A DNA stretch of 64,000 bases, taken from positions 1 through 64,000 of the forward strand of contig NZ_JAANOZ010000015.1 of assembly GCF_011320115.1 (NCBI RefSeq), written 5' to 3'. Every line of letters begins with the position of its first letter. The first letter of the stretch is position 1. The position numbers and the translations under genes are program-made. Of this stretch, positions 36,303 through 45,130 are shown in pieces. This DNA comes from Croceibacterium segetis (GTDB taxonomy: Bacteria > Pseudomonadota > Alphaproteobacteria > Sphingomonadales > Sphingomonadaceae). The notes beneath the pieces were generated by a model that saw only the letters and a program-made list of their open reading frames with translations, did no database searches and had not been told where the DNA came from.

Positions 36303-37244
36303 ATGATCGGGGGGCGCTTTCGCGTGGTCTGCGCCGGCGAGGCGATGATCGAGCTGTCCTCGCGCTCGGGCGGCTGGCAGGTCGGGCACGGCGGCGACAC
36401 GATCAACCAGGCGCTCCACCTCGTACGCTTCGGCCACGACGTCGCCTATCTCACCGTGCTCGGCTGCGACCCCTTCGCCGGGCCGATGCGCGCCGCGTGG
36501 GGCCGGGAAGGAATGGACACCTCGCTGGTGCTGAGCGATCCTGTCCGGACCACCGGACTTTACGCGATCTCGATCGATGCGCAGGGAGAGCGTCAGTTCA
36601 GTTACTGGCGCTCCGACAGCGCCGCGCGACGGCTGTTCAATCACCCCGACAGCGTGAGCGCCGCCGCCAAGGCCGCGCAAGCCGATGTGCTCGTCTATTC
36701 GTTGATTTCGCTGGCAATCCTGCCGGAGGAAGGACGCGAGGCCTTGCTGGGCCTGGCGCGAGCGGTGCGCGCGCGCGGAGGCAAGGTGGCTTTCGACGGC
36801 AACTATCGCCCGCGTCTATGGCAAAACCCCGACGAAGCCCGGCTCTGGCGTGACTGGGCCGCCCATGAGGCTGATTTCGGCTTTCCCACGCTCGAAGACG
36901 AAGAACAGATCGCCGGGGGCGCGGCCGAGCCGGCCGCCATCGCTGCCGCCTGGCGCGAGGCGGGCTGCCAGGAGGTGGTTGTCAAGCTCGGCGCCCGGGG
37001 CTGCGTGCTGCCGGGCGGGGACATCGCGCCACCCCACGCGACCTTGCAGCCGGTCGACACCAGCGGCGCCGGCGACGCCTTTGGCGCGGCGTACCTGTCC
37101 TGCCGTCTGCGCGGCGGCTCGGCCGAAGAAGCGGCGCGGGCCGGTCACGAACTGGCGGCATGGGTGATGATGCGCAACGGCGCGATCCCGCCGCTCGACC
37201 ATGCCGCGCCTTACAGCTTGAGCGCGACCGCCTTGCCCGAATAG
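36303..37244 (+). CDS. kdgK: 2-keto-3-deoxygluconate kinase (PfkB family)
   Basis: PfkB/ribokinase-family kinase (313 aa), phosphorylating KDG to KDPG, which then enters the Entner-Doudoroff pathway. Visible are the N-terminal GGDTINQALHLVRFG (near 32-46), which binds the sugar acid, and the C-terminal DTSGAGDAFGAAYL with the anion hole and catalytic aspartate. The ATG is one base after the manD stop. The last 34 bases overlap the 3' end of the convergent GH31 gene. A KDPG aldolase is not in the window. Other PfkB substrates are possible in principle; the gene order settles it. Confidence 0.93.
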   Translation: MIGGRFRVVCAGEAMIELSSRSGGWQVGHGGDTINQALHLVRFGHDVAYLTVLGCDPFAGPMRAAWGREGMDTSLVLSDPVRTTGLYAISIDAQGERQFSYWRSDSAARRLFNHPDSVSAAAKAAQADVLVYSLISLAILPEEGREALLGLARAVRARGGKVAFDGNYRPRLWQNPDEARLWRDWAAHEADFGFPTLEDEEQIAGGAAEPAAIAAAWREAGCQEVVVKLGARGCVLPGGDIAPPHATLQPVDTSGAGDAFGAAYLSCRLRGGSAEEAARAGHELAAWVMMRNGAIPPLDHAAPYSLSATALPE

Positions 37245-40009
37245 TCGAGCCAGCGTTCGGGCCGCTGCTCGAACACCGGCCCGCCGACGCTGCCGTGAAC
37301 GACCATACCGATCCGTCGGGTTGTCGCCATGCCGGGGAAATGGCCTTCGCGTTCGCCGATCGTCAGCCGCCGCGCCTTGTCGTCCCAGCTCATGGGGATG
37401 CGGGCGAATTCGCCGCGGGCGTAGCCCATGTCCTCGCCCTGGTCCTCGTAGAGGGTGAACGATCCGTCGGCGCCCGGGAAGACGTGGATCGTCAGCGGAC
37501 CTTGCGAGCTCTCGCCTGTCCACTGCACCTCCGGGCCCAGCGGCACGATCGATCCGGCGCGAATGAACAACGGCATCCTCTCGCGCGGTGCTGGCGCGGC
37601 ATACTCCCGGCCGCCTGCGATCCGCTTGCCGCTCGCTTCTTCGTACCACTCGCTTCCGCCGGGAAGGTAGACCTGCCGCTCGCGGGCCTTGAACTCGCTC
37701 ACCGGCGCGACGAGCAACGCGCGGCCGAACATGTATTCGTCGTCGACGCCCCAGGCGCGCTTGTCGCCGGCGAAGTCCATCACCAGCGGGCGCATGATCG
37801 TGCCGTCGTCGAAGTAAGTCCCGGCGGCGAGCGTGTAGATGTACGGCAGCAGGCGGTAGCGCAGCTTGTCGTAATGGATCAACGCCGCACGCATCGCCGG
37901 GTCGCCCTCGGAGACCTGCGGGATTTCGCGCAGCGGGAACTCGCCGTGGCTGCGGAACAGCGGGCTGAACGCGCCGAACTGGAACCAGCGCAAGTACAGC
38001 TCGCGCCATTCGGGCAGCGCCGCCGGGTCCTGCTTCGAATAGCGGTCCTCGACGGCGAAGCCGCCGATGTCATGCGTCCAGTTGGGAATGCCCGAGAGTG
38101 ACAGGTTCGATCCCGCGCTGATCTGGTCGCGCAAGTTGCTCCAGCGCGCGGCGACGTCGCCCGACCACACCGCGGCCGAAGCGCGCTGGGTGCCGCCGAA
38201 GCCGCTGCGGGTGAGGATGAACGGCCGCTTGTCGGGCTCGGCGGCGCGCAGCCCCTCGGCCATGCCAAGCGCATGGACCAGCGGGTAGCTGTTGAAGATC
38301 GCCCCACCGGGAAGCCCGGCCGCGGGCGAGGTCATCTGATACGCGCGCTCCTCGATTGAGAGGTTCGAGTGCCAGTCGGGCTCGGTCGCGTCCATCCACC
38401 AGGCGTCGAAGTGCTTCGAGACCAACGCGTCCCTGATCTGGCGGAAATAGATCTTCCGCGCCTCAGGCGAATAAGGGTCGTAGTAAGTGTTGGCGTAGCC
38501 CGGCCCGACCCAGTCTTTCTGCGTGGCGTCGAGCGGGCGCTGGTAGAGGTATCCCTTCGCCGCCAGCTCCTTGCCGTTGTCGGTCCCCGGATAGAACTTG
38601 GGCCAGACCGAAATCATGATCCTGCCGTGCATGGCGTGCACGGCGTCGACCATTTCCCGCGGCCTGGGAAAGCGTTTGGGATCGAACGTGTGGCTGCCCC
38701 ACTGGTCTTCCGGCCAGTAGAACCAGTCCTGCACGATCGCATCGAGCGGGATGCCCTCGTCGCGGTACTGCTTGACCACGCCGACGAGCTGATCCTGCGT
38801 TTCATAGCGCTGGCGCGACTGCCAGAAGCCGTACGCCCAGCGCGGCATCATCGGCGCCTTGCCGGTCAGCCGGCGATAGCCGGCGACGAGCGCGTCCATG
38901 TCCTTGCCGGGCACGACATAGTAGTCGATCGCCTTGCCGGCCTCCGACGCGAAGCTGACGGAACGGCGGTCGGCCTCGGGCAGCGGATCGGCGTGATAGA
39001 GCGCGATATAGCCCTGGTTCGGTTGCCACTCGACGCGCAGTTTGACGGATTTGCCAGCGGTCAGCGGCAGCTCGAAATTGTGGTACCAGGGGTTCCAGTT
39101 CTGCCGCCAGCGCTCGAGCACTTTCTTGCCGTCGGCATAGACCTCGACATAGCTTGAGGAATACAGGCGAAACTTGTGATCTCCAGATTTTTCAGGAATA
39201 TATGCGCCGTTCCAGACAACCATTGTCGTCTGGGTGAGGGGCAATTTCGCAGGCCAGCGCTTGAGATCGCGGATGTAAGGGTAGTCGATCGCGGCCTCTG
39301 ACCGCCTCGCCGCCAGCTTCTCGCCGGCGAAATATTCGGCCTGCCACCCGGCTGGCAGCTTCAGCTCCGCGTACCCCTTGGGGTCGCCCACCCGCGTAAT
39401 CGAATTGTTGTCCCACAGGATGCCGTACCCGCGCGTCGAGAGCAGGTAGGGCACGGCGATGTCCATGTTGTGCTGGGCGAGCTCGACGTCCTCGCCGTTG
39501 TAGTTCATCTGCCGGTTCTGGTGCTGCCCGAGGCCGTAGAGGCCTGCGTCCGTGCCGCGATTGAACTGCGCGCGGGTGGCAAGGAAGCTCTGCCCTTCGA
39601 TGGTCACGGGGTCGAGCCGCCGCGCGGGCGCGTATTCCTCGAGCAACGGCTTGCCGGCACCATCGAACACGCTGAGTTGACCGTCGGAGAGCCGCACCAC
39701 GGCGCGCGAGAGGGAAGTGGTCAGGCTGGCGGTCCCGCCGTCGCTGGCGAATTGCGGCGAACCGTCCGCTTCGGCCACGACCATGTAGCTCTTCGGCGCT
39801 TGCATCGGATCGGTCGCTGCGGTCACGCGGAAGGTCCCGTCCGAATAGGCGAGCACGCGCACCTTGAGCCCGGAATCGGTAGTCACCAGCATGCCGTGGG
39901 GCACGGGCTCGGCGCTTCCCGCAACCGCCGGCGCGGCGAGCAATAGCGCTGCCAGCGTCAACCCTGCCCGCGCGATCAGCGGGAGCTTGCTGTCGTCAAC
40001 TTGTCGCAG
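37211..40009 (-). CDS. GH31 alpha-xylosidase with PA14 domain, exported
   Basis: Family 31 enzyme (about 932 aa from CTG 40009). The order is Sec signal (about 10-30), N-terminal beta-sandwich, a PA14-type insertion (about 215-345), and the catalytic barrel with nucleophile D540 in WWMDATEPDWH. PA14-bearing GH31 enzymes such as Cellvibrio Xyl31A are alpha-xylosidases acting on xyloglucan oligosaccharides, so that is the likely activity. The start is a problem: ATG 40036 lies within operator E, and no ATG/GTG follows before the signal peptide. CTG 40009 is preceded by AGGAGG at five bases. Both readings keep the signal peptide. Transcribed divergently from an MFS gene. Confidence 0.92.
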   Translation of the reverse strand: MRQVDDSKLPLIARAGLTLAALLLAAPAVAGSAEPVPHGMLVTTDSGLKVRVLAYSDGTFRVTAATDPMQAPKSYMVVAEADGSPQFASDGGTASLTTSLSRAVVRLSDGQLSVFDGAGKPLLEEYAPARRLDPVTIEGQSFLATRAQFNRGTDAGLYGLGQHQNRQMNYNGEDVELAQHNMDIAVPYLLSTRGYGILWDNNSITRVGDPKGYAELKLPAGWQAEYFAGEKLAARRSEAAIDYPYIRDLKRWPAKLPLTQTTMVVWNGAYIPEKSGDHKFRLYSSSYVEVYADGKKVLERWRQNWNPWYHNFELPLTAGKSVKLRVEWQPNQGYIALYHADPLPEADRRSVSFASEAGKAIDYYVVPGKDMDALVAGYRRLTGKAPMMPRWAYGFWQSRQRYETQDQLVGVVKQYRDEGIPLDAIVQDWFYWPEDQWGSHTFDPKRFPRPREMVDAVHAMHGRIMISVWPKFYPGTDNGKELAAKGYLYQRPLDATQKDWVGPGYANTYYDPYSPEARKIYFRQIRDALVSKHFDAWWMDATEPDWHSNLSIEERAYQMTSPAAGLPGGAIFNSYPLVHALGMAEGLRAAEPDKRPFILTRSGFGGTQRASAAVWSGDVAARWSNLRDQISAGSNLSLSGIPNWTHDIGGFAVEDRYSKQDPAALPEWRELYLRWFQFGAFSPLFRSHGEFPLREIPQVSEGDPAMRAALIHYDKLRYRLLPYIYTLAAGTYFDDGTIMRPLVMDFAGDKRAWGVDDEYMFGRALLVAPVSEFKARERQVYLPGGSEWYEEASGKRIAGGREYAAPAPRERMPLFIRAGSIVPLGPEVQWTGESSQGPLTIHVFPGADGSFTLYEDQGEDMGYARGEFARIPMSWDDKARRLTIGEREGHFPGMATTRRIGMVVHGSVGGPVFEQRPERWLDYSGKAVALKL

Positions 40010-40021
40010 ATTTCCCTCCTT

Positions 40022-40035
40022 TGGTTGCGCTACCA
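40022..40035. promoter_or_regulatory. XylR-type operator, site E
   Basis: TGGTTGCGCTACCA, a single change from the palindrome. Located between the GH31 gene (minus) and the MFS gene (plus, start 40101). It overlaps the upstream ATG of the GH31 frame, which argues that translation of GH31 starts further in. Confidence 0.78.
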
Positions 40036-40100
40036 TGGCAAAGCTGCGAAGGGTTGACCAGCGCCAAAGGCGTGACGCGCCAGGGGAATTTGGAGGCGGA

Positions 40101-41678
40101 ATGACGAGTGTTGGTTCGCGCACGGACCGGCGCGGTCTCTGGGCCTTTGCGCTCGGAGTGATCGCCGTGGCTGCAGGCGTCGTGGTCCACGTGCAGATGT
40201 TCCTGATGGGCGCCCCTATGGGCTACCAGATGGTCGGCATGGGGATTGATCGCACCATGATCGTCGCGATGGTGCTGATCGTCGCCGGAATCGGCGTTGC
40301 AGCCTACGGCCTGCTTCCGCGAAGACTGACAACGGTCGCCGCCGCCTCGGATATTGTGGTTTCGCCGCCCGAAGACGCGCCCTTATCGTGGCAGCATTGG
40401 CGCCTCATGGCCGTCCTCGTCGTCGCCCTGATCATCGACGTGATGAAGCCTGCCAGCCTCGGTTTCACTATCCCCGGCATGGTCGGCGAATACGGCGTTC
40501 CGAAGGCGACTGTCTCGCTGGTGCCCTTCTTCGCGCTCATCGGCACTGTTGTGGGATCGGTGCTGTGGGGAGCGATCGCCGACATTTACGGCCGCAAGGC
40601 GTCGATCCTGCTATCGGCGGTGATGTTCGTCGGGACGTCGGTGTGCGGCGCGATGCCATCGCTCGAGTGGAACATCGGCATGTGCTTTATGATGGGCGCC
40701 GCCGCCGGAGGCATGCTGCCGGTAACCTACGCATTGCTGGCCGAGATGATGCCAAGCAAGCACCGCGGCTGGAGCCTGGTGCTGGTCGGCGGTCTGGGCT
40801 CGGTCGGAGGCTATTTCGCCGCCAGCGGGGCGTCCGCCCTGCTCGTGCCGATCTTTAGCTGGCGCATTCTCTGGCTGCTCAACCTGCCGACGGGTTTGAC
40901 GCTCGTGCTGCTCGGCGCGTTCATTCCGGAATCGGCCAAGTTCCTGCTGTCGCGCGGCCGCAACGAGGAAGCACAGCGGGTGATGGCGCGCTTCGGTGCC
41001 CAGGCCCACGCCTTGCAGGCCCCGAAAGCCGAGCTCGCCAGCGAACCCAAGGCCGTGGCCCTGACGGGCCGCGCGTTTTTTGGCAAGCTGATCGCGCTGA
41101 GTTTGGCCGCAATCTGTTATGGCCTGGTCAACTTCGGCCTGCTGCTATGGCTCCCGGCGGATCTCGTCGCCAAGGGCTACAGCATGGAGGTCTCGAGCCG
41201 GCTGCTCGCGGAATCCGCCCTGATCGCCTTTCCCACCGTGTTCCTTGCCGCGCTCGCCTACAGCCGCTGGAGCACGAAATGGTCGGTAGTCGTTTCGATC
41301 GCCGTGACGATCGCCGGCTTGCTCGGCGTGTTGAACCTCGAACTGACCGGTTTTGGTAGCCCTGTGCTGCCAGTGGCGCTGATGATCGTCGGCACGAACG
41401 CGCTTGTCGCCATGCTGCTACCCTATGCCGCTGAAAGCTTCCCCCTGCGCATTCGCGGCCGGACGACCGGGATTGTCGCCGCCTGCAGCAAGGCGGGCGG
41501 CATGCTCGCGCAGTTCTTCGCCATTCTCGCCCTAGTTCCACCCTTGGCATTGGTCGCGGTCGCGACCGCCGTTCCAACTGTGGTCGCGCTGATTCTCGTC
41601 GGATGGTACGGCAAGGAAACCCGCGACCGCGACCTACGGGATCTCGATCCGGACGGACATACGTTCACAGGCGCGTAG
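40101..41678 (+). CDS. MFS transporter with extra N-terminal helices
   Basis: Major facilitator superfamily protein (525 aa) of the metabolite:proton symporter type. The MFS core starts near residue 95 (WQHWRLMAVLVVALIIDVMKP) and has GAIADIYGRKAS between helices 2 and 3 and PESAKFLLSRGRNEEA after helix 6. Unusually, two hydrophobic segments (about 11-33 and 45-66) precede it. ATG 40101 is supported by GGAGG four bases upstream; longer frames are spurious. Divergent from the alpha-xylosidase under operator E, it probably imports xylose, isoprimeverose or another released sugar, but the substrate is not readable. Confidence 0.85.
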   Translation: MTSVGSRTDRRGLWAFALGVIAVAAGVVVHVQMFLMGAPMGYQMVGMGIDRTMIVAMVLIVAGIGVAAYGLLPRRLTTVAAASDIVVSPPEDAPLSWQHWRLMAVLVVALIIDVMKPASLGFTIPGMVGEYGVPKATVSLVPFFALIGTVVGSVLWGAIADIYGRKASILLSAVMFVGTSVCGAMPSLEWNIGMCFMMGAAAGGMLPVTYALLAEMMPSKHRGWSLVLVGGLGSVGGYFAASGASALLVPIFSWRILWLLNLPTGLTLVLLGAFIPESAKFLLSRGRNEEAQRVMARFGAQAHALQAPKAELASEPKAVALTGRAFFGKLIALSLAAICYGLVNFGLLLWLPADLVAKGYSMEVSSRLLAESALIAFPTVFLAALAYSRWSTKWSVVVSIAVTIAGLLGVLNLELTGFGSPVLPVALMIVGTNALVAMLLPYAAESFPLRIRGRTTGIVAACSKAGGMLAQFFAILALVPPLALVAVATAVPTVVALILVGWYGKETRDRDLRDLDPDGHTFTGA

Positions 41679-41716
41679 GCCATGCGGCTCGCTTGGACCC
41701 GCGCGCGACCGGAGAA

Positions 41717-42028
41717 ATGGCGCGATCGGGAACGCTTGGCCCCGCCCTGGTCGGCAAGCTGCTCAACCGCTTTGGCGACCCGGTCTCGTTGCTCACCGGC
41801 ACGGCGACCGAGCTAGCCGCGCCAAAACGGCCGGGAATCACGGTCTTCACCACGCGGGACGGACGCTTTGTCGCGCAAGGGCTTCGTCCAGGGCGTTGGC
41901 GGATCGTCATGGCGAGCGAGCCTCCAGCCATTTTCGACTTCGAACTGCCCGATGAAGCGGCGGGCTCGGCACCGGGGATGATCCGGATCGGCACGTTGAC
42001 GGAAACTCCGCAGGAGCATGGCAAATGA
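41717..42028 (+). pseudogene. C-terminal remnant of a fimbrial (CsuD-type) usher
   Basis: Frame of about 103 residues: GKLLNRFGDPVSLLTG, FTTRDGRFVAQGLRPGRWRI and a final FDFELPDEA-type segment look like the C-terminal domain of chaperone/usher outer-membrane ushers, which normally exceed 750 aa. Everything upstream (barrel, plug, N-terminal domain) is missing; the MFS stop is only 38 bases before. ATG 41717 has GGAGA almost touching it, so the fragment might be translated, but the protein cannot form a pore. The stop overlaps the start of the pilin gene (ATGA), as in intact csuD-csuE operons. I read it as a 5' deletion scar; homology is by eye. Confidence 0.65.
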
Positions 42029-42927
42029 ACCGGACGCTTAGAGCTGTACTTGTGGCGACCTCGGCGGCAACGGCCCTTGGCGCCGAGCCAGCGTTGGCGG
42101 CGAATTGCGCCAACGTGTCCTTTTCGCCCGGTGCGCCTGCCACGATCACCTACGACCCGATTAAGGCCACACAATCGGCGACGACCACGTTCACGGCGAC
42201 GCTCTCTGGGTTCGCCAGTAACGACAAGAAGTATATCCTCATCCTGACCGATGCCGACACGGGAACGCCGCTGCGGATTGGCACGACTGGGCCGATCTAC
42301 ACCATCACCTCGGGCGCCACGACGGTATCCTTTCCAAAGAACACCACGGCAGTCAGCTCCGGCGTTGCTCAGTCGGACAAGGCCGTCACATCGCCGAGCT
42401 TCACCGTTGCGCTGCCGGTAAATTCTTCGGGACAGGATTTTGTCGGCGGGACCCAGTGCACGGAAAATCTCGGCTACTCGCTGCAATGCTTCTTCGCCAA
42501 CGGCAACTCCTCGGGCGCCGACACGGGATCGGCAGTCTCCCTGACCACCTCGATCGCCAGCGTCCTCAGCATCGTCACGGCCAGCCCGCAGACGCTCAAC
42601 TTCGGCAACTTCACGACGACGTCGCAGACACTGCAAGTTTCCCTCAAGAGCACCAGCACGATGTCGGTATCCGTCTCCACCGTGAACGGCTCGCAAATGG
42701 TCCTCAACGGAGCCGTATCGCCCTTTCCCACCAATTCGACGATCCCGTACACGATGACGTTCGCCGGTTCGGCGATCACGGCGGGCTCGCCGCAGACCGT
42801 TTCGCGAGCGGGTGTCGGCGGCAACACCTTCGCTTTTGCCCTTACGTTGCCCGGAGGCGTTCCATCGGGGAAACTGCCCGGGACCTACGCCGACGTCATC
42901 ACGCTCACGATCGTCCCCGGTCCCTGA
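42025..42927 (+). CDS. Spore coat U (SCPU) domain fimbrial tip protein, CsuE-like
   Basis: Exported 300-aa protein with Sec signal (1-26, ending ALAAN). Two beta-sandwich halves: an N-terminal part (about 27-165, with Cys28 and the pair in GGTQCTENLGYSLQCFF) and a C-terminal SCPU/Csu pilin domain (about 170-300) ending in GTYADVITLTIVPGP, the usual last strand. The two-domain length suggests the tip adhesin (CsuE) rather than the major pilin. Its partners (chaperone, complete usher, major subunits) are not in the window; only the usher remnant precedes it. It is rich in Ser/Thr and has lower GC than the neighbours. Probably orphaned and possibly non-functional for pilus assembly. Confidence 0.8.
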   Translation: MNRTLRAVLVATSAATALGAEPALAANCANVSFSPGAPATITYDPIKATQSATTTFTATLSGFASNDKKYILILTDADTGTPLRIGTTGPIYTITSGATTVSFPKNTTAVSSGVAQSDKAVTSPSFTVALPVNSSGQDFVGGTQCTENLGYSLQCFFANGNSSGADTGSAVSLTTSIASVLSIVTASPQTLNFGNFTTTSQTLQVSLKSTSTMSVSVSTVNGSQMVLNGAVSPFPTNSTIPYTMTFAGSAITAGSPQTVSRAGVGGNTFAFALTLPGGVPSGKLPGTYADVITLTIVPGP

Positions 42928-42952
42928 CCTGGACCGGGCGGCCATCCCTGCT

Positions 42953-42972
42953 CTCGTGCAGTGCTGCACGAG
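42953..42972. terminator. Perfect inverted repeat between convergent genes
   Basis: CTCGTGCAG TG CTGCACGAG: 9-base perfect arms with a two-base centre, between the stops of the pilin gene (plus) and the glycosyltransferase (minus). It could act as a bidirectional terminator, though no T-run follows on either strand. Confidence 0.4.
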
Positions 42973-42983
42973 TCCACGAAGGG

Positions 42984-44078
42984 TCAGGACGAGAAGTACA
43001 ATTTGCGGAAGGCGGCGGCGGTAAAGTCTGCATCTTCACACATAGCGAAGGTATGTGCGGCGGCGGCCAGGCTCATTCGCAGGGGTTCGTCCCCGGCGAT
43101 CCGCCGGATGTTGTCCGCCAGCGCGGCCGGATCGCCGGGCGGTGAGCAAAGGGCTGCCGCGGGGGACAAGTCGGCCAGGTGACCGACCGCGGTGCCGACG
43201 GTCGGAACGCCCGCCATGGCCGCCTCCAGAACCACCAGCGGCCCGCCCTCGTGCAGCGAGGTCATGACGAGCAGGTCGGCCTCGTCGAGCCGGTCCCTGA
43301 GCTCGCGATGCGGCAGAAAGCCGCAGAACCGCACGCGCGAACCGAGCTCCAACGCCTCCGCCTGCCGCCGGACCGCGCCGCCGAGCGCGTCCCAGCCGAC
43401 GATCGACAGTTGGCAATCGACATCGAGATCCCGCAGCCGGGCCATGGCCAGCAGCAGGCTCGCCTGGTCCTTGACCCGGTTCAGGCTGGCGATGTGCAGG
43501 ATGCGCAGCGGCACGCCCGCCATCCTCGGCCGCGGCGGTGAAGGCCTCCAGTCTCGCGTGCTGACGCCGAGGGTCAGCCGCACGGCCGCGATGCCGATCC
43601 CGTCGGCGAGCTTTCGCATGAATTCGCTCTGCACGGTCACCACGCGAGCGCATTTCGCCGCGAGCTCGACGACCGCCCGCCCGCTCGCGGTCCGCTGCCC
43701 GCCGTATCCGGCCGCCTCGACCCGAGCGAGCTCGCCGCCCACGAAGGTCAAGATCACGGGCACCCGAAGCAGCCGCCCTAGCAGGCCGGCGATGGCCCCG
43801 GTCCACGAGCCGAAAGCGTGGATCGCGTCGAACCGGCCGCGCCAATGCTCGGCGGCGATCGCCCGGCCGATGCGAAGGCTCCTCGGCTTCGATCCGGCAT
43901 TATAGACGCTCGCTCCCAGGAGCCGCCAGCGGCCCGGCTCGGGCTCCTGCTGCATCGCGAAGACATGCACCTCGTCGCCCGCCTCGACCAGGCGCCGGAT
44001 CAGCCAGAGCACGCACGGAATGACGCGCGTCGTACCGTCACGGTCGACCCCGCCGGCCAAGACCACCGCGATCTTCAT
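42984..44078 (-). CDS. GT4-family glycosyltransferase
   Basis: GT-B fold glycosyltransferase of family 4 (364 aa). The N-terminal half begins MKIAVVLAGGVDRDG and the C-terminal half carries ILHIASLNRVKDQ near 193-205 and the donor-binding motif EGGPLVVLE at 277-285. Cytoplasmic or membrane-associated, transferring a sugar from a nucleotide donor to an unknown acceptor. The ATG overlaps the stop of the HprK-like gene (ATGA), so the two are co-translated and probably functionally linked. They are divergent from the radical-SAM operon. There is no polysaccharide polymerase or flippase nearby, so decoration of a small molecule or peptide is as plausible as exopolysaccharide. Confidence 0.88.
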   Translation of the reverse strand: MKIAVVLAGGVDRDGTTRVIPCVLWLIRRLVEAGDEVHVFAMQQEPEPGRWRLLGASVYNAGSKPRSLRIGRAIAAEHWRGRFDAIHAFGSWTGAIAGLLGRLLRVPVILTFVGGELARVEAAGYGGQRTASGRAVVELAAKCARVVTVQSEFMRKLADGIGIAAVRLTLGVSTRDWRPSPPRPRMAGVPLRILHIASLNRVKDQASLLLAMARLRDLDVDCQLSIVGWDALGGAVRRQAEALELGSRVRFCGFLPHRELRDRLDEADLLVMTSLHEGGPLVVLEAAMAGVPTVGTAVGHLADLSPAAALCSPPGDPAALADNIRRIAGDEPLRMSLAAAAHTFAMCEDADFTAAAFRKLYFSS

Positions 44079-45037
44079 CGGCCAGTCGCGCGGCCGCGCA
44101 AGGCCTCGGCCTCTTTCCTGACGAGCGCCACGGCCTCCTCGGGCGAACCTGACAGCGTCAGCAACCAGGCGCCGTTCGCAGTCAGCCGGGCGAGCACGGC
44201 TTCGATCTCGGATCGCAAGAGGTCGAACCCCGGCTCGAGCGCGCCGAGTCCGGCCAGGGCCCGCTCTTGCGAGATCGGCGCGAGCGACGCGCGTTCGCCG
44301 TGTTGCAGGAGGCAAAGGGTCGCCGAAGTCGCCGGCTCCCGGGCGGCACGGCCCTGGTACGGCTCGATGGCGAACTTCACCCGGCCGTTGCGCAGGCGCG
44401 GCGGCCCGGCGGAGGTTCCGGCATCCTTGGCCAGCAAGTGGATCGGTCCCCGCCAGCCCCAGATCGCCAAATGCGGCTCTTGCTGCACATAGACCGTGTC
44501 TTCCGAAATGACCGCCATCCCGGCGCGCGAGGCGGCCAGGGCCAGCGAACTCTTGCCCGCGCCGCTCGGGCCGGAGAAGAGCACGGCCAGGGCGTCGAGC
44601 TCGACGCCGGAGGCATGGATGGGCACGCGTCCGTTGCGGGTGGCGAGGAACAGGCAAAGCGGCTCCAGGACATCGGCCCGCAGCGCGCCCGGCGAGCCCA
44701 GCAGCTCTGGCGAGAGCGTGCAGACCGCCCGCCGGCCGGCAGCATCGGCCGCGGCGGCGACGCCCCTTCCGGACAAGGTCATGCGCCCGCCGGCGACCTC
44801 GATGCGCGGAGATTCGAGCATCGCGGAACGAGCGCTCTCGCGCACCTCGATCAGCAAGGGAGCAGCCGCCCGGTCGGGGGCGCCGTCCCACGTCCCGCAG
44901 GCCTTGCGCACCGATGCCGCACTCGCAGCGCCGGCGCAGGCGATGCGCACCGGCATGCCGAGAAGCACGGCTTCGACCCGGTGGACGAGCCGGCTGGCCG
45001 CGATCATTTGCGCCGACGATTCGGCCCCGCTCCGCAT
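44075..45037 (-). CDS. HprK-like P-loop kinase
   Basis: Protein related to the C-terminal domain of HPr kinase/phosphorylase (about 320 aa from ATG 45037). It has HASGV at 141-145, the Walker A GPSGAGKSS at 156-164, and the downstream SEDTVYV strand. It is not a standard HprK: the N-terminal HprK domain is replaced by about 130 unrelated residues and no HPr gene is nearby. HprK-like kinases of this kind occur in peptide natural-product and cell-envelope clusters; paeninodin-type lasso clusters use one as a tailoring kinase. The longest frame starts at 45133, but that leaves only 24 bases before the divergent operon, so I prefer 45037 (ATG 45007 also possible). Substrate unknown. Confidence 0.75.
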   Translation of the reverse strand: MRSGAESSAQMIAASRLVHRVEAVLLGMPVRIACAGAASAASVRKACGTWDGAPDRAAAPLLIEVRESARSAMLESPRIEVAGGRMTLSGRGVAAAADAAGRRAVCTLSPELLGSPGALRADVLEPLCLFLATRNGRVPIHASGVELDALAVLFSGPSGAGKSSLALAASRAGMAVISEDTVYVQQEPHLAIWGWRGPIHLLAKDAGTSAGPPRLRNGRVKFAIEPYQGRAAREPATSATLCLLQHGERASLAPISQERALAGLGALEPGFDLLRSEIEAVLARLTANGAWLLTLSGSPEEAVALVRKEAEALRGRATGR

Positions 45038-45101
45038 GGCCCGTTGGTTCGGCCGGGATCGGGCGAAGTTCACGCGCTGACCGCCTTTTTTCGCGCCCGC
45101 T

Positions 45102-45130
45102 TTGAACCCTCGCCTCCGCGACAGGCTACC
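45102..45130 (+). promoter_or_regulatory. Candidate promoter of the radical-SAM operon
   Basis: TTGAAC (45102-45107) and GCTACC (45125-45130) with 17 bases between, 27 bases before the first ATG. A short CCCGC/GCGGG hairpin (45136-45150) overlaps the leader next to the ribosome site. Read by eye; weak. There is no room for a cobalamin riboswitch. Confidence 0.3.
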
